Shown piece after piece: positions 1-9,822 of a stretch of DNA of 30,291 bases. Both the position numbers and the translations under genes were made by a program. The notes below the pieces were generated by a model that was not told the DNA's origin, did not search any database, and saw nothing but the letters and a program-made list of their open reading frames with translations. The stretch is from Chytriomyces cf. hyalinus JEL632 (Eukaryota > Chytridiomycota > Chytridiomycetes > Chytridiales > Chytriomycetaceae): positions 1-30,291 of the forward strand of contig JAIWWG010000172.1 of the NCBI GenBank assembly GCA_025435555.1, read 5' to 3'. Position 1 is the first letter of the stretch. Each line of letters begins with the position of its first letter.

Positions 1-115
1 CAATTTTATCATTCTCGTTCACATGTTCATTTCAATAAAACTATACGCACTGTCTCCTTGCGTTCACTGATGAAACTGTGGAAATCAGTCTTGATGCTAT
101 TCTTAAAATCTATAT

Positions 116-121
116 TTTATT
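116..121 (-). terminator. poly(A) signal of the ABCG gene
   Basis: AATAAA on the minus strand, about 20 nt past the TAA of the transporter gene. It lies inside the possible last intron, so it supports termination at 140 over the spliced alternative. Confidence 0.45.
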
Positions 122-139
122 TGGATGTTGATGAGATAC

Positions 140-3042
140 TTACTTTTGCTTCTGCCGATTCAGCGACACCAACAAAACAAACGCAACAACTCGATAAGCA
201 ACCGCAATCCCCACCATCACCCACAAATTCCTCGCCGTCTGGCCCACTTGGTACCCAAAATACTCTGTCGGAACCCCCAAATCGTACACTGCAGAGTACC
301 GCTCAATCCACAGGATAAACAACACTTCTGAAGCCCACCGGTTCACACCAATGTTGAAAATCCATAAAATTCCCTTTTCGGCGGCTTCTTTGAGTGTGGG
401 GGCGAAACCGTTGAGGACGCCGAAAATCATTCCGACTGTGACGGCCATTAAGGGCGCGTTTTCGCGGCGGATGAACATGGAAATGATTTGGGCCATGCCG
501 TCTGTGACCGAGAAAAAGAAGAATGAGTTTCACGAGAGCAACAAGTGAAGCAAAGAAGGCAAACTCACAGATTCCAAAAAAGTTCAAAAACATGGCAGCA
601 TACTGGTACCCAATATAAATTGGCGGCCTCGCCATTACGTAAAACACGGCCACAAAGTGCGCAGCAGCCAGCGCAATGCGATACACAACACTCAAATTCT
701 TGCCCACAAAGTACGCAAGCTTGCTATGACCCGCCGCAGCTTCTCGATAATACACTTCCTTCTCTTCACCAAACACCTTGACACCAGGTGGCGCCGCAAT
801 CAGGGCAATCGCAATCCCATTAATCATGCCAGTCATTGCCAGGAAAACAGCGTCCTGAGAACCAGACAAGACTGCAAACTGGCCATTGAGAATACCTTGG
901 TACGTTTCAGCGTCTGGCACAGACATTCCCATCATGTAGCCAGCGAGAGCACCCAGGAACGCTTCCATCACAAACGCAGCCACAAGCCGCATTTGCTGGA
1001 GCATGGAACGGTTGTGCGAGAGAAGGACTTGGCGAAAGAAGGAAGACCCACGCAATTGGCTCACGCGTTTCATGGCTTGGATCGCCATTTCGTCGCCGCC
1101 GGTTTCCGATTCTGGAGTCACTGAGACGGCTGGTTCGCCCTTTGTACGCTTCCCGTCCAAATGAATCTTCCATTGCGCGACAATGTTATCCACGTTCACT
1201 CTTTCATGCGGGAATCCGTCTGCAAGCTCGCCTCGTCCAGACAAAATGTCCATCAAGACATCGGCGGGATTCAGGCGATCGTCAAACAGGAATCCGAGGC
1301 TCTGGAAGTAGGTTTGCACTTCGTTGACTGGGCCAATGTACGCGGTCCTGCCTCCCGGAGCAACCATCAAGACGTCATCGAATGCCTCAAAGATTTCCAA
1401 TCGCGGTTGGTGAATGACTGAAACGATGGTCAGTCCGAGACGCGAAATCGACTTCAAAATGTGCACAACGTCCAAGGCGGCGGTTGAATCGAGTCCAGAA
1501 GTTGGTTCATCGAGAAACACCGAAAGTGGAACTATTTTCCCAATCTTTTAGAAATTCAAAACATTTGGCACTTTTCCAAACAATCCGTCTCACCTGCTGC
1601 CAGTTCTAATCCAATGTTTACTCTTTTTCGTTGGCCTCCGGAAATACCGCGGTCCAAGCTACTGCCAATCCTGGAATTCGTGACATGCGACAAGCTAAAA
1701 TGAAAAAATTAAGCCATGGTTAATGAGTGCGCTTCAGGGGTAAAACAAGCGCAACTCACTTCAATGCTTTCAATAAAGCATTCACATGTTCCTCCACTTC
1801 CGCTCGACTCCAAGTTCCCGGCAACCGAACATTTGCAGAATACATCAAATTCTCCTTCACAGTCAGTTCCGTGAGCATGATATCCTCTTGCGGCACGTAT
1901 CCAATAATTTTGCGATACGTGGACATTTCCGCGACAACCGAGTTAATCTTGAGTTCACCGTCTGTACGGGACACTTTTCCCATCAATACATTCATGAACG
2001 TTGTTTTTCCACTTCCTGAGGGTCCCATGATGGCTGTCATGCGACCGGATTGAATGGAACCGGACACGCCTTGGAGGATACGTGTTCCTGTTGCGAGTTG
2101 GAGTCCGAGGTCTTGGAATTGGTAGTTCATGCGGAGGTCTGTGTGGCCTTCGAGACCTTTGCTGAAGCCGCTGGTGAGAACCGAGAGTGTGGAGGCAATG
2201 GTTTCGGCGGTGGATGCATTTTTCGGGATGGATGTGACAGAGGTTTGTGGTTCTGATGACTTGGTTGTTGAAGATTTCGTGTCGTCCTTTTTCTTGAAGT
2301 ATTCCTTGACATCCACAACGAGTTTTCTGAGAGCATAAGGAATGATTGCGGCAACTGGTTCGCCATTTGCTTTGATTTCACGGAGTCTGAAGAAGAGGTA
2401 GACAGCCAGGATCACGATGTCAATGACAAGAACAAGGACAATGAAGCCGTAGTGACGCTCCTTGTGTGAGCCTGGAGGGCAGTAGCTCATGAACTGGCAC
2501 TGCGTTGGCTCGGTTGTTGAGCCAGAGATGCAGAAGCTGCCTTCCGGGCTGTTGGATCTCAATTTAATAATCACACTTAGTAAGAGGAAATGTCAACCGA
2601 TACTCACCAAGTACGGACCGTGTTGTATGTCGGGCAATAGAAGCCGGTCCGGACACGCCATTGGTTCGTAGTATCCCTGCGGATTCAGACACCGCTCATA
2701 CGTGCCCAGACGGGTGGCCAGACACTCTCCCGATGGAGGGCAGTACACCGGAAACGTCAACGGATTGGCGGCATCCAGGTACGGACAAAAGAATCCACGC
2801 GGACACAACTCATCGGCCGTGAAAGCGGTAGCATTTCCCTTCCCTTGTGGAAGCAGCGGCGTTCCCAGTGGGTAGTCCGGGCATTGGAAGCATCCGTAGC
2901 CAGGTCGTGGGCCAGCGGTGTAGTTCAACTGCCGCAAGTCGGCAACGGAAGGGAGCTTCCAGTCTGTGCCAAGTGTGCGGTTGCCGTTGAGCGTGAACGG
3001 GTTGTAGGTGCTGAGGATCGGGACTGGGCAGAGACTGGCCAT
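140..3042 (-). CDS. ABCG-family ABC transporter with N-terminal cysteine-rich domain
   Basis: ATP-driven membrane exporter of the ABCG (White/PDR-like) class in the ABC-then-membrane order; the substrate is not readable. Five exons join in frame to 883 residues: 2615-3042, 1760-2557, 1594-1694, 569-1531, 140-501. The start is the first ATG after a 197-bp gap shared with the divergent pirin gene. Residues 1-175 are rich in cysteine and proline, as in the extracellular head of this subfamily. One membrane helix lies near 179-199. The nucleotide-binding domain shows Walker A GPSGSGKTT (321-329), Q-loop VPQED, signature ISGGQRKR (426-433) and Walker B FLDEPTSGLD. Several hydrophobic helices follow. 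Intron 1 (2558-2614) uses a weak GTACTT donor chosen to keep frame. The last codon overlaps a strong donor, GTAAGT at 138-143. Splicing to an acceptor at 76-77 would add about 16 residues and end at 27. A minus-strand AATAAA at 116-121 favours the stop at 140. The membrane class is certain; the exact C-terminus is not. Confidence 0.9.
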
Positions 3043-3239
3043 GCTTTTAAAATGGCGGAGTTAAGTTGATCCGCCCGCTCTTTTTATGGTCACGTCCAAT
3101 TTGGGGAATTCAAAATTCACGGCTGATAAATTCGGGCTTTTTGAATGAATTGTTAATGCGTAGAGGGCGGATTTCGTGCTTGGTTGCCCGGACCGATGTC
3201 CGATGTCTGTGAGTTTGAACAGTTTGAACAGCATTCGAA
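3043..3239. promoter_or_regulatory. Divergent promoter region, ABCG / pirin
   Basis: This 197-bp gap separates two start codons facing away from each other, so it must hold both promoters and both 5' leaders. It contains AT-rich stretches (for example TTTTTATGG near 3080) but no element that can be named with confidence. Confidence 0.5.
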
Positions 3240-4247
3240 ATGTCAAAACTGAGGAGCATTTTGGCGACGCATCCCGCGCACTCCTTCCACGGAACAACCG
3301 GCACTGTCCGCCGTCTCGTCAGTCCAAACACTTCCGGCCACGGCGACCTCCTCAAACCACTCGTTCTAATTGACCATGTCCTGGACGCAGACGGCCGCAT
3401 AATCAGTGCAACTCCGTCATCTCCACAAAAAGGAAAGAAGGGTGCATTTGGTTTCGGATACCATCCGCACTCTGGGGTTGCGACGTTGTCGTATCAGCTT
3501 GGGAATGCACTGCGGTACATTGACACCGAGGGTCAGAGGGGAGTGCTGCCGCCACATGGTGTCGAGTGGATGCGCTCGGGAGGTGTGCTTCAACCTATTC
3601 TCTCAATCCTTATCCTGATCATGTGATTGAATGCAATGGTCACAGGAGGTGCTTGGCATTTCGCTGAAGTTGAACCAGTCTCGGCGTCTCAAAAAACCCC
3701 AACCAACTTTACAGGCTTTCAACTTTGGATTGCGCTGCCGCCTGGAGTCGAGGATGGGTCTTCCTTTTCGCAGCTTGTTCCTCCTGAGCAAGTTCCCGAA
3801 CTGTCCGAGAACCAAAACACTTGTACAGTTCGCGTTCTTTCGGGCGTGTATAAGGACCTTGTCTCGCCAATCACAGACCCACCCGCCGATCAGATTGATA
3901 TCTTCGACGTTGCATTGAAGCCAAACGGCGCCGTGTTTGAACACCAATTCCGTGACGGACATGATTCTTCCTGGGCAGTTGTGTATGCTGGTTCTGGCGT
4001 TGTAATCAACGGGAAAACTGTTCCAAACAACGAAGTAGTACTCCTCCAAGGCGGAGGAGATGCTGTGCGCGTGGAGAACACGTCCGAAAGAGAAGACGCG
4101 TTGATCCTGTTGGGCAGTGCTGCACGGCATGAGCACCCGCTTTACACACGGAATGCGAGCGTGCACACCAATCAAAAGTCCATGGACGATGCTTGGAAAC
4201 GCATCAAAACAATTGGAAACGCGCTTCACGCGAAGGGTGACATTTAG
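3240..4247 (+). CDS. Pirin-family cupin protein
   Basis: Pirins are bicupin metal-binding proteins; family members act as nuclear cofactors or quercetinases, and the role here is unknown. Two exons (3240-3582 and 3646-4247, intron 63 nt) give 314 residues, close to the usual size of about 290-320. The first cupin has HPHSGVATLSY and, across the exon junction, WMRSGGGAWHFAE, supplying the histidines and glutamate expected for metal binding in the subfamily with GGGxWHxxE. The pirin C-terminal cupin follows, with GFQLWIALPP in the middle and a conserved tail (NNEVVLLQGGGD). The splice was placed because read-through stops at once and removing GTGTGC...CACAG restores the motif. The gene is divergent from the ABC transporter and followed after 71 bp by a gene on the same strand. 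Confidence 0.92.
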
Positions 4248-4318
4248 GGTTGTGAAAGTATAATAATATAATATAAAATCACGAGCTTGTTATCAGTCTT
4301 CCCTTAAACAATTTAAAC

Positions 4319-4810
4319 ATGGTCTACACAATCGTCGTCCATCTGTACGCGAAAGACGATGCCGAGTCCATCGCCAAGCTACACGAGAAGCTGATCGAAG
4401 CTTCACAAGTTTACAGCAAGGACCGCGAAACCATTTCCTGGTTTGTGATGCAGGACCACATCGATAAGGTGAACTCTGTCTTTCTCTTATTGCAGTCTCT
4501 TGATCCTGATGATCAGTTCTTCTGTCTATTTCTAGCGTGCATTCACCATTGTCGAGCGATACGAGCATGAGAGCGTAAAGATCTCGCTTCCAACTCTGTT
4601 ATCATTTCTTCCTGATCCTGATATCGCACTTACTTGCAGAGCCAACAATACCATCTCGGAAACCCGTACTGGAAGACATTTGATCCGTACGTGATGCCCT
4701 TGCTGGACAGACCCATGGATCTGCGCCGCTTCCACGAACTCGACACGAGCAACGAAGTCATGCTGCAGAGCACCCTTGATGCTTTGGCCGCGAATGCAGC
4801 CCAGAACTGA
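4319..4810 (+). CDS. ABM-like dimeric alpha/beta-barrel protein
   Basis: Small cytosolic protein of the antibiotic-biosynthesis-monooxygenase (ABM) fold; such proteins include quinol monooxygenases and many of unknown role. Three exons, 4319-4468, 4536-4574 (a 39-nt microexon) and 4640-4810, join in frame to 119 residues. The start MVYTIVVHLYAK is a typical first beta strand. It is followed by helix AESIAKLHEKLIEASQVYSKD, strand TISWFVMQD, strand FTIVERYE and a segment NPYWKTFDPYVMPLL, which is the usual order for the fold. Introns are 67 and 65 nt with GT-AG ends. AATAAA at 4844-4849 serves as the poly(A) signal. The 3' flank of this gene is repeated within the neighbouring F-box array. Confidence 0.82.
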
Positions 4811-4843
4811 CATTTATTGTATATCCCCGACATCTTTGACCGA

Positions 4844-4849
4844 AATAAA
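4844..4849 (+). terminator. poly(A) signal of the ABM-like gene
   Basis: AATAAA 34 nt past the TGA stop at 4808-4810. Confidence 0.55.
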
Positions 4850-4876
4850 GTGACGGTCAACGATCAAACGGCTTTT

Positions 4877-5460
4877 TTATTCCCGCGTCCAAGCCACAAT
4901 CGTGAGGTACGACCAAACATCCTTCGGCGCAAGCGCAACCCAACCCAAAGACTTCAGCCGCTTCTCGAATCGATTCCTAACATCCCATATTGCGCATGCA
5001 CTGACAGCCCGCTTGTTGGAATGTACTTCAACTCGTTTCAAATTCGGATGTGATCGCGTTCTGGACTTCTTCGTGGTGCCGCGGATAGTTGCTACGTATA
5101 CAGCTACCTATAACCAAGCATTGCGGAGACGGCATGGGTGGGATGGAATCGAATCCGGACGGATTTGCAAGATGTTGTCTTTTAAGTCCCTTGATTTGAT
5201 GTGGGGAAGATGCTCTAGCAGTTGTGTCGACGTTTCGGAAACTTTCAGCGTAGTAACACGTACACCTCGCATCTCAGACACATCCAAGTCCTCTTGCCCG
5301 ACAGTCAAGTGCCATACGTCCTCTTCACCCGCTTCTTCCTCTGATTCTATACTCAGAACCTCCAGATCGACCTTCCGTGGCTGTGCGAATCTGTTTAGAG
5401 ACAAGATGATACGCGTCTTTTGGCGCCGAGAAAAAAAACATATCTTCAACTGTCCGCAGA
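4877..5460 (-). pseudogene. F-box-like array copy 4, internally deleted remnant
   Basis: A decayed copy of the three genes to its right. Two blocks still match them. One is 5108-5400 (KVDLEVLSIE..., DVSEMRGVRVTTLKVSE, LLEHLPHIK), which matches the leucine-rich middle of the siblings. The other is 4877-5056 (HPNLKRVEVH, RFEKRLKSLGWV, VAWTRE then TAA), which matches their C-terminus. Between them the frame is lost by a deletion of about 11 nt in the stretch reading VQNAIIKGTHP in the siblings. The F-box half is missing: sequence resembling the siblings' upstream leader (5381-5460) sits directly against the middle block. This accounts for a repeat spacing of only 652 bp here against about 1.1 kb elsewhere. 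Confidence 0.75.
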
Positions 5461-5528
5461 GAAATGACATTTATGTATCCCCAGCATCTTGGCGACATAA
5501 AAAAGCCCTTCAGCAATAAATGGCTCTT

Positions 5529-6444
5529 TTATTGCCGCGTCCAAGCGACAACTGCGACGGCATCGTTGACATCCTTCGGCTTATTCACAACCCAACCCAG
5601 AGACTTCAGCCTCTTCTCGCATCGCTTCTCGGCAACCCACATTGGGTACATTCGTTCGGCCATCCATTTGCTGTAGAGCACTTCAACTCGTTTCAATTTC
5701 GGATGTGTGCCTTTTATGATCGCGTTCTGGACGTTTTGGTGCTTTGCATCGCTGCTATATATAATCAGGCATTCGAGAGAGTGCATGGGCGCAATATGGT
5801 CGAGTCCATCCGGATCATCTAATTGCAGGGTTTTGAGTCCATTGAGTTTTGGCAGTAGCTCAATAAGTGCAGCCGAGAGTTCAATGAGCTTCAGCGTAGA
5901 AACACGCATGTCTTGTATCGCAGATAAATCAACGCCCTCCAGCCCCTCTTCCTCGTCTCTTTCATCATCTGGCTGTAATCTCAGCACTTCGACATCCACT
6001 TTCCACAGCGCCAGCGTCCGCAGGATTGCCACAACCTGATTCTGTGGTGTCACACCCGATTGAATCGTGAGAATGATGCGCCTTGGGAGGAACTGTCTGT
6101 AGCAATGCAAGTGCCGCTCGCAACACAGATCAATCTCAAGTGTGCCTCCGAACCGGTTCAACAACTTTGCGTACGCAATCAAGCTCGCTTCTCCAGATTG
6201 AATCGATTCTAAGTAAGAATCGGGTGGGCATCTCCCTATATCCGTACCCCAGTTCGAAGCCAGGCCAAACAAAACACTCGGCGTTTTCAACGCGATGTTC
6301 CAGAATCATGGACACATCATAGATGGCTTTGGAAAGAGGCTTCAAATGTGGTAGACAGTGGCAGAGATTGAAGATGGAGTGGATATCGAGAAGAGGAACA
6401 AGTCCGTCGACGGTTTCCACCGGCAGGTGTTCGAGGCACGTCAT
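5529..6444 (-). CDS. F-box-like protein, array copy 1, one extra base
   Basis: F-box proteins bring substrates to SCF ubiquitin ligases; target unknown. The ATG at 6444 begins a frame with LEHLPVETVDGLVPLLD, IHSIFNLCHCLPHLKPLSKAIYDVS, an F-box-like N-terminus. After WPGFELG the homologous frame shifts. The second part reads RCPPDSYLESIQSGEAS, LNRFGG, CCERHLHCYRQFLPRRIILTIQ, DLSAIQDMRVSTLKL, HSLECLII, THPKLKRVEV, KSLGWV and ends VAWTRQ-TAA at 5529. The span is 916 nt, one more than a multiple of three. Against copy 2, the extra base lies between 6222 and 6250, in the CTGGGG...ATGCCC stretch. Corrected length would be 304 residues. No intron solves the shift. It may be a pseudogene or an assembly error. 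The F-box call rests on the N-terminal pattern only. Confidence 0.65.
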
Positions 6445-6561
6445 TCGAAACAATTGGATTTGAGCGCAGTACTAGTTAAATGTGTGTCAGTTATCCGAGC
6501 GGCCGTGAGTGCATCAAGTCTGTTTGCAGTTGCGCAGAGACAAGATGGTCGTCTTTTGTCC

Positions 6562-6583
6562 AAAAAAAAAAAAAAAAAAAAAA
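6562..6583 (+). repeat. 22-base A-tract upstream of F-box copy 1
   Basis: Homopolymer of 22 A (T on the gene's strand) about 120 bp upstream of the copy-1 ATG. A similar 17-A run is at 7699-7715 upstream of copy 2. On the coding strand these are T-tracts 5' of the genes, so they are not poly(A) tails of retrocopies; they could act as nucleosome-excluding promoter tracts. Confidence 0.8.
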
Positions 6584-6632
6584 GACATCCATGTATCCCC
6601 CCATCTTGAAGACATAAAAGAGTAGACTGCCT

Positions 6633-7557
6633 TTATTCCCGCGTCCAAGCGACAGCTGAGATGGACTCGTTGATATCCTTCGGCATATCCACAACCCAAC
6701 CAACAGACTTTAGCCGCTTCTCGCATAGCTTCTTGGCAGCCCACATTGTATATCCATCGGTGCTCCATTTACTGTAATGGACTTCAACTCGTTTCAGGTT
6801 CGGATGCGTGTCTTTCATGATCGCGTTCTGAACTTCCTTTTGGTGCTGCGTATCACTGCTGCCAATGATCAGGCATTCGAGAGAACGCATGGTTGCAATA
6901 TGTTCGAATCCAGCCGGATCTCCTAAATGTAGTGTTTTGAGCCCTTTGATTTGAGGCAGATGCTCGTGAAGCGCCACAGACATTTCAAAAAGCTTCAGCG
7001 TATCAACACGCATGCCTTGTATCGCAGAAACATCGACATCTTCCAGCCCGTCATCGCTATCATCTTCCGCTTCATCGTCTGGCTGAAAACTCAGCACTTC
7101 GAGATCCGTCTTCCACAGCGAAAGCGTCCTGAGGATTGCAGCAACTTGATCCGGCGATGTCACACTCAGCTGAATCGTCAAAATGATTCGCCTTGGGAGA
7201 AACTGTCTGTAACAGTGCAAGTGCCGCTCGCAGCACAGCGTAAGATCCATTGCGCCTCCGAACCGGTTCAACATCTTTGCATACTGAATCAAGCTCGCTT
7301 CTCCGGATCGAAACGAATCAAAATAAGATTCGGGCGGGCATTTATCATAGTCTTGACCCAGTTCGAAACGGGGCCAGATATAGTACTCGACATTGTCAAC
7401 ATCCAGGTCCAGGATTGTGCTCGACACGTCGTAGATAGGCTTTGGAGAGAGGTTTGAGATGCGGCAGACAGTGGCAGAGGTTGAAGAGGGAGTTGATGTC
7501 GAGCAAGGGAACCAAGATGTCAATGATTTCGACGGGGAGCGATTCAAGGGACGGCAT
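6633..7557 (-). CDS. F-box-like protein, array copy 2, one extra base
   Basis: Best-preserved member of the array. ATG at 7557 begins MPSLESLPVEIIDILVPLLD followed by INSLFNLCHCLPHLKPLSKA, a good F-box-like helix set. A single extra T on the coding strand (position 7437, between codons GCC and ATC) then breaks the frame; copies 1 and 3 lack it. Beyond it the protein continues IYDVSSTILD, WPRFELG, CPPESYFDSFRSGEAS, LNRFGGAMDLTLCCERHLHCYRQFLPRR, DVSAIQGMRVDTLKLFE, HLPQIKGLKTLHL, THPNLKRVEVHYSKW and VAWTRE-TAA. The central part has a leucine-rich-repeat-like rhythm. Span 925 nt, one more than a multiple of three; corrected length 307 residues. Whether it is expressed as a full protein is open. 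Confidence 0.65.
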
Positions 7558-7698
7558 TCGAAATATTTGGAATCCTTTTTCTGAATGTGCGTCAGTTATA
7601 TCAGCAGCTGTGAATGCTTGCCGTTCCGCAGAAACTCGATTTTGACATCTGAAAGGACCACTTTCTATTCATTCAGACAGTCTGGCAACAGGATAACG

Positions 7699-7715
7699 AA
7701 AAAAAAAAAAAAAAA
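7699..7715 (+). repeat. 17-base A-tract upstream of F-box copy 2
   Basis: Homopolymer of 17 A about 140 bp upstream of the copy-2 ATG on the opposite strand and just downstream of copy 3. Paired with the 22-A tract at 6562-6583. Confidence 0.8.
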
Positions 7716-7742
7716 GAACCCTTCCAACAATAAATAGCTCTT

Positions 7743-8653
7743 TTATTCCCGCGTCCAAGCGACTGCCGAAATGGACTCGCTGACATCCTTTGGCATATGC
7801 ACAACCCAACCCAGAGACTTCAGCCCCTCCTCGCATAGCTTCTTGGCAGCCAACTGTGTATCTGGAATGTGCGCGATTTCCCATTGGTGTAATGCACTTC
7901 AACTCGTTTCAAGTTCGGATGTGTGCCCTTTATGATCGCATTTTGGGCGTTGTATTGGTGCTTTGCGTCGCTGTTTTCTATAATCAGGCATTCGAGAGAA
8001 GGTATGGGTGCGATATGTTCGAATCCGTCCGCATCATCCAATTGCAGTGTTTTGACCCCTTTGAATTGGGGAACTTGCTCAAGAAGCAGCGGCGACACAT
8101 CAAACAGGTTCAACTTGGCAACACGCATGTCTTGTATCGCAGATAGATTGATTTTCTCCAGGTGCTCAATGTCGTAGTCTGGTTGGCACTCATCTGAAAA
8201 TATGCTCAGCTCCTCGACATCCACCTTCCAGAGCGATAGAATCCTCAGCAACGCTTCTACTTGATCCGGCAATGTCACACTCAGCTGAATCGTTAGAATG
8301 AAGCGCCTTGGGAGGAACTGTCTATAGCAATGCAAGTGCCGCTCGCAGCACAGCGTAAGGTCCAATGCACCCCCAAACCGGTTTAATATCGTGGTATACT
8401 GAATCAAGCTCGCATCTCCGGATCGAAACCAGTCAAAATAAGATTCGGGCCGGCAAGAATTATCATAAACTGGGCCAAGTTCGAGGCGGGGCCAGACATT
8501 TCTCATCAGGATTGTGGTCGACACGTCATAGATGGCTTTGGAGAGAGGTTTGAGATAGATCAGACAGTGGCAGAGGTTGAAGAGGGAGTGGAGGTCGAGC
8601 AAGGGAACAAGTCTGTCGATAATTTCCGCTGGGAGGGATTCGAGGGACAGCAT
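7743..8653 (-). CDS. F-box-like protein, array copy 3, C-terminal frameshift
   Basis: ATG at 8653 starts MLSLESLPAEIIDRLVPLLD, LHSLFNLCHCLIYLKPLSKA, the same F-box-like N-terminus as its neighbours, and continues in one frame through WPRLELG, CRPESYFDWFRSGDAS, LCCERHLHCYRQFLPRRFILTIQ, NLSAIQDMRVAKLNLFD and THPNLKRVEVHYTN. About 25 nt later a 5-nt length difference from copy 2 (near 7860-7885) throws it out of frame, and it stops at 7820 after 277 residues. The homologous tail is still present in another frame down to 7743 (LAAKKLCEEGLKSLGWVVHMPKD ... VAWTRE). It is either a truncated but usable protein or an early pseudogene. It is divergent from the SOUL gene across 188 bp. Confidence 0.65.
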
Positions 8654-8841
8654 TCAAAATATTTGGGATACTTTTTAGAATGTGCGAGAGTTATACAAGC
8701 AGCTGTGCATGCATCAAGGCTGTTTGTCCGCAGAAACGCGATTTTAACGTAAATACCAACTCTGTGATCGCTTCCAAATGCTTTGAAATCCAACCAATAA
8801 AAACTTGATTCAAATCCCAACACAAACAACGCACGCAAAAC

Positions 8842-9502
8842 ATGAACTTCATTGGCGAGATCTTTGGCGGTGTCAACGTCGAAACACCGGCCTTCACTCT
8901 GCTGCACCAGGCCACAGAGTACCAGGTGCGACGATACCCGGCTGCTGTTATGATCAAGACACCTATGGCTGAGGGCAAGACAGGTTCCTCGTTCCGCGCA
9001 TTGGCTGGATTCATCTTTGGCGGTAACCAGGACGCGTCAGTGGCGCCTGTGAAGCCGATTGCAATGACTGCCCCTGTGGTTTCATCAAAGAATGAGATGG
9101 CATTTATTCTGCCAAAGGTGACAGTCTATTTCTTCCCTCTTCGTGAATCGTGTCTCCCGTTTCCTCCAATACTGACTCTTCTCATTCCAACTCTTCCAGG
9201 AATACGACTCAATCGACAAAGTACCCACTCCCATCAGCTCATCCGGCGTCAAAGTCGAAGAACAGCAGTCTTGCGACATGGCAGTCTTACCCTTCACAGG
9301 AGACGGGTGGTCTCAATACAACGGCAAACTCGAAGAATTAAAGAACTCATTGAACCGTGATCAAATCGCGTTCAACGAGTCCAGCGCGGTCTTGAACCAG
9401 TTTAACCCTCCTTGGACTCTGCCTTTCATGCGGACGAATGAAGTTGCAGTCAAGCTGGTGAATCCGTTCGTGGTGAAGGCGGAGGCTGCGGAAGTAAAGT
9501 AA
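8842..9502 (+). CDS. SOUL-family haem-binding protein
   Basis: SOUL/HBP proteins bind haem or tetrapyrroles in the cytosol; exact role in fungi is unclear. Two exons, 8842-9117 and 9200-9502 (intron 82 nt), give 192 residues, the normal size. Recognisable family features are the start with ETPAFTLLHQATEYQVRRYPAAVM, the signature PIAMTAPV (about 73-80), MAFILPKEYDSIDKVPTPISSSGVKVEE across the splice junction, and a C-terminus with PPWTLPFMRTNEVAVKL. Reading through the intron destroys the frame, while splicing at AAG|GTGACA ... TTCCAG|GAA keeps it. The ATG follows a divergent promoter gap of 188 bp shared with F-box copy 3. Confidence 0.92.
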
Positions 9503-9822
9503 AAAGTTGGAGTTTTGTGTGGATCGCGAAAGTTGGATCAGTCAGAAGTTGTTCATATGTATTCGAGGTGTTTCGTGGTGGCTTGTCGGGGTTATAGCAT
9601 TTTTTATTCGTATCCAGCTTTTCGGCAATGAAGGAGTTCGTGTCAATCGATGTCGATAGTTTTCCGCTTCTACTTTTGCTGGACTGTGAATTGTGATAAT
9701 AGTAGCAAGCACGTCAGAAAGACTGCGTGTATCAAAAGCTCCCGCTTCGAACAGTCCATCAGTCTTCGCACCGCCTCCAGCATATTTCTCCCACACGACA
9801 TACCCAAGAGAGGAAAATGAAA
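9503..9822. other. 3' flanks of SOUL and ESSS genes
   Basis: Convergent gap of 320 bp. It holds the 3' ends of both transcripts. A minus-strand AATAAA is seen at about 9602-9607, some 215 nt beyond the ESSS stop. Because the ESSS exon reaches a perfect GTGAGT donor just before its stop, part of this gap (about 9660-9780) could be a further ESSS exon. No other gene is visible. Confidence 0.4.

Larger units (their letters stand above)
4884..8653 (-). repeat. Tandem array of four F-box-like gene units
   Basis: The same landmark, CGCGTCCAAG at the end of each gene (reverse strand of AWTRE/Q), occurs at 4884, 5536, 6640 and 7750, giving spacings of 652, 1104 and 1110 bp. Flanks are duplicated too. 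TGTATCCCC...CATCTTG...GACATAAAA lies downstream of units at 5474 and 6590. A leader with TGTTTGCAG...AGAGACAAGATG lies upstream at 5391 and 6521. The array therefore arose by duplication of a whole gene-plus-flank segment, not by copying of mRNA. Confidence 0.85.

Noticed and set aside
5707-6039. Plus-strand open frame of 110 codons within F-box copy 1
   Set aside because: Antisense shadow of the conserved minus-strand protein; Ser-rich composition follows from the opposite strand.
6562-6583. A-tract as the poly(A) tail of a retroposed gene copy
   Set aside because: The F-box genes are on the minus strand, so the run is a T-tract upstream of the gene, and the flanks are duplicated as well; this is segmental duplication.
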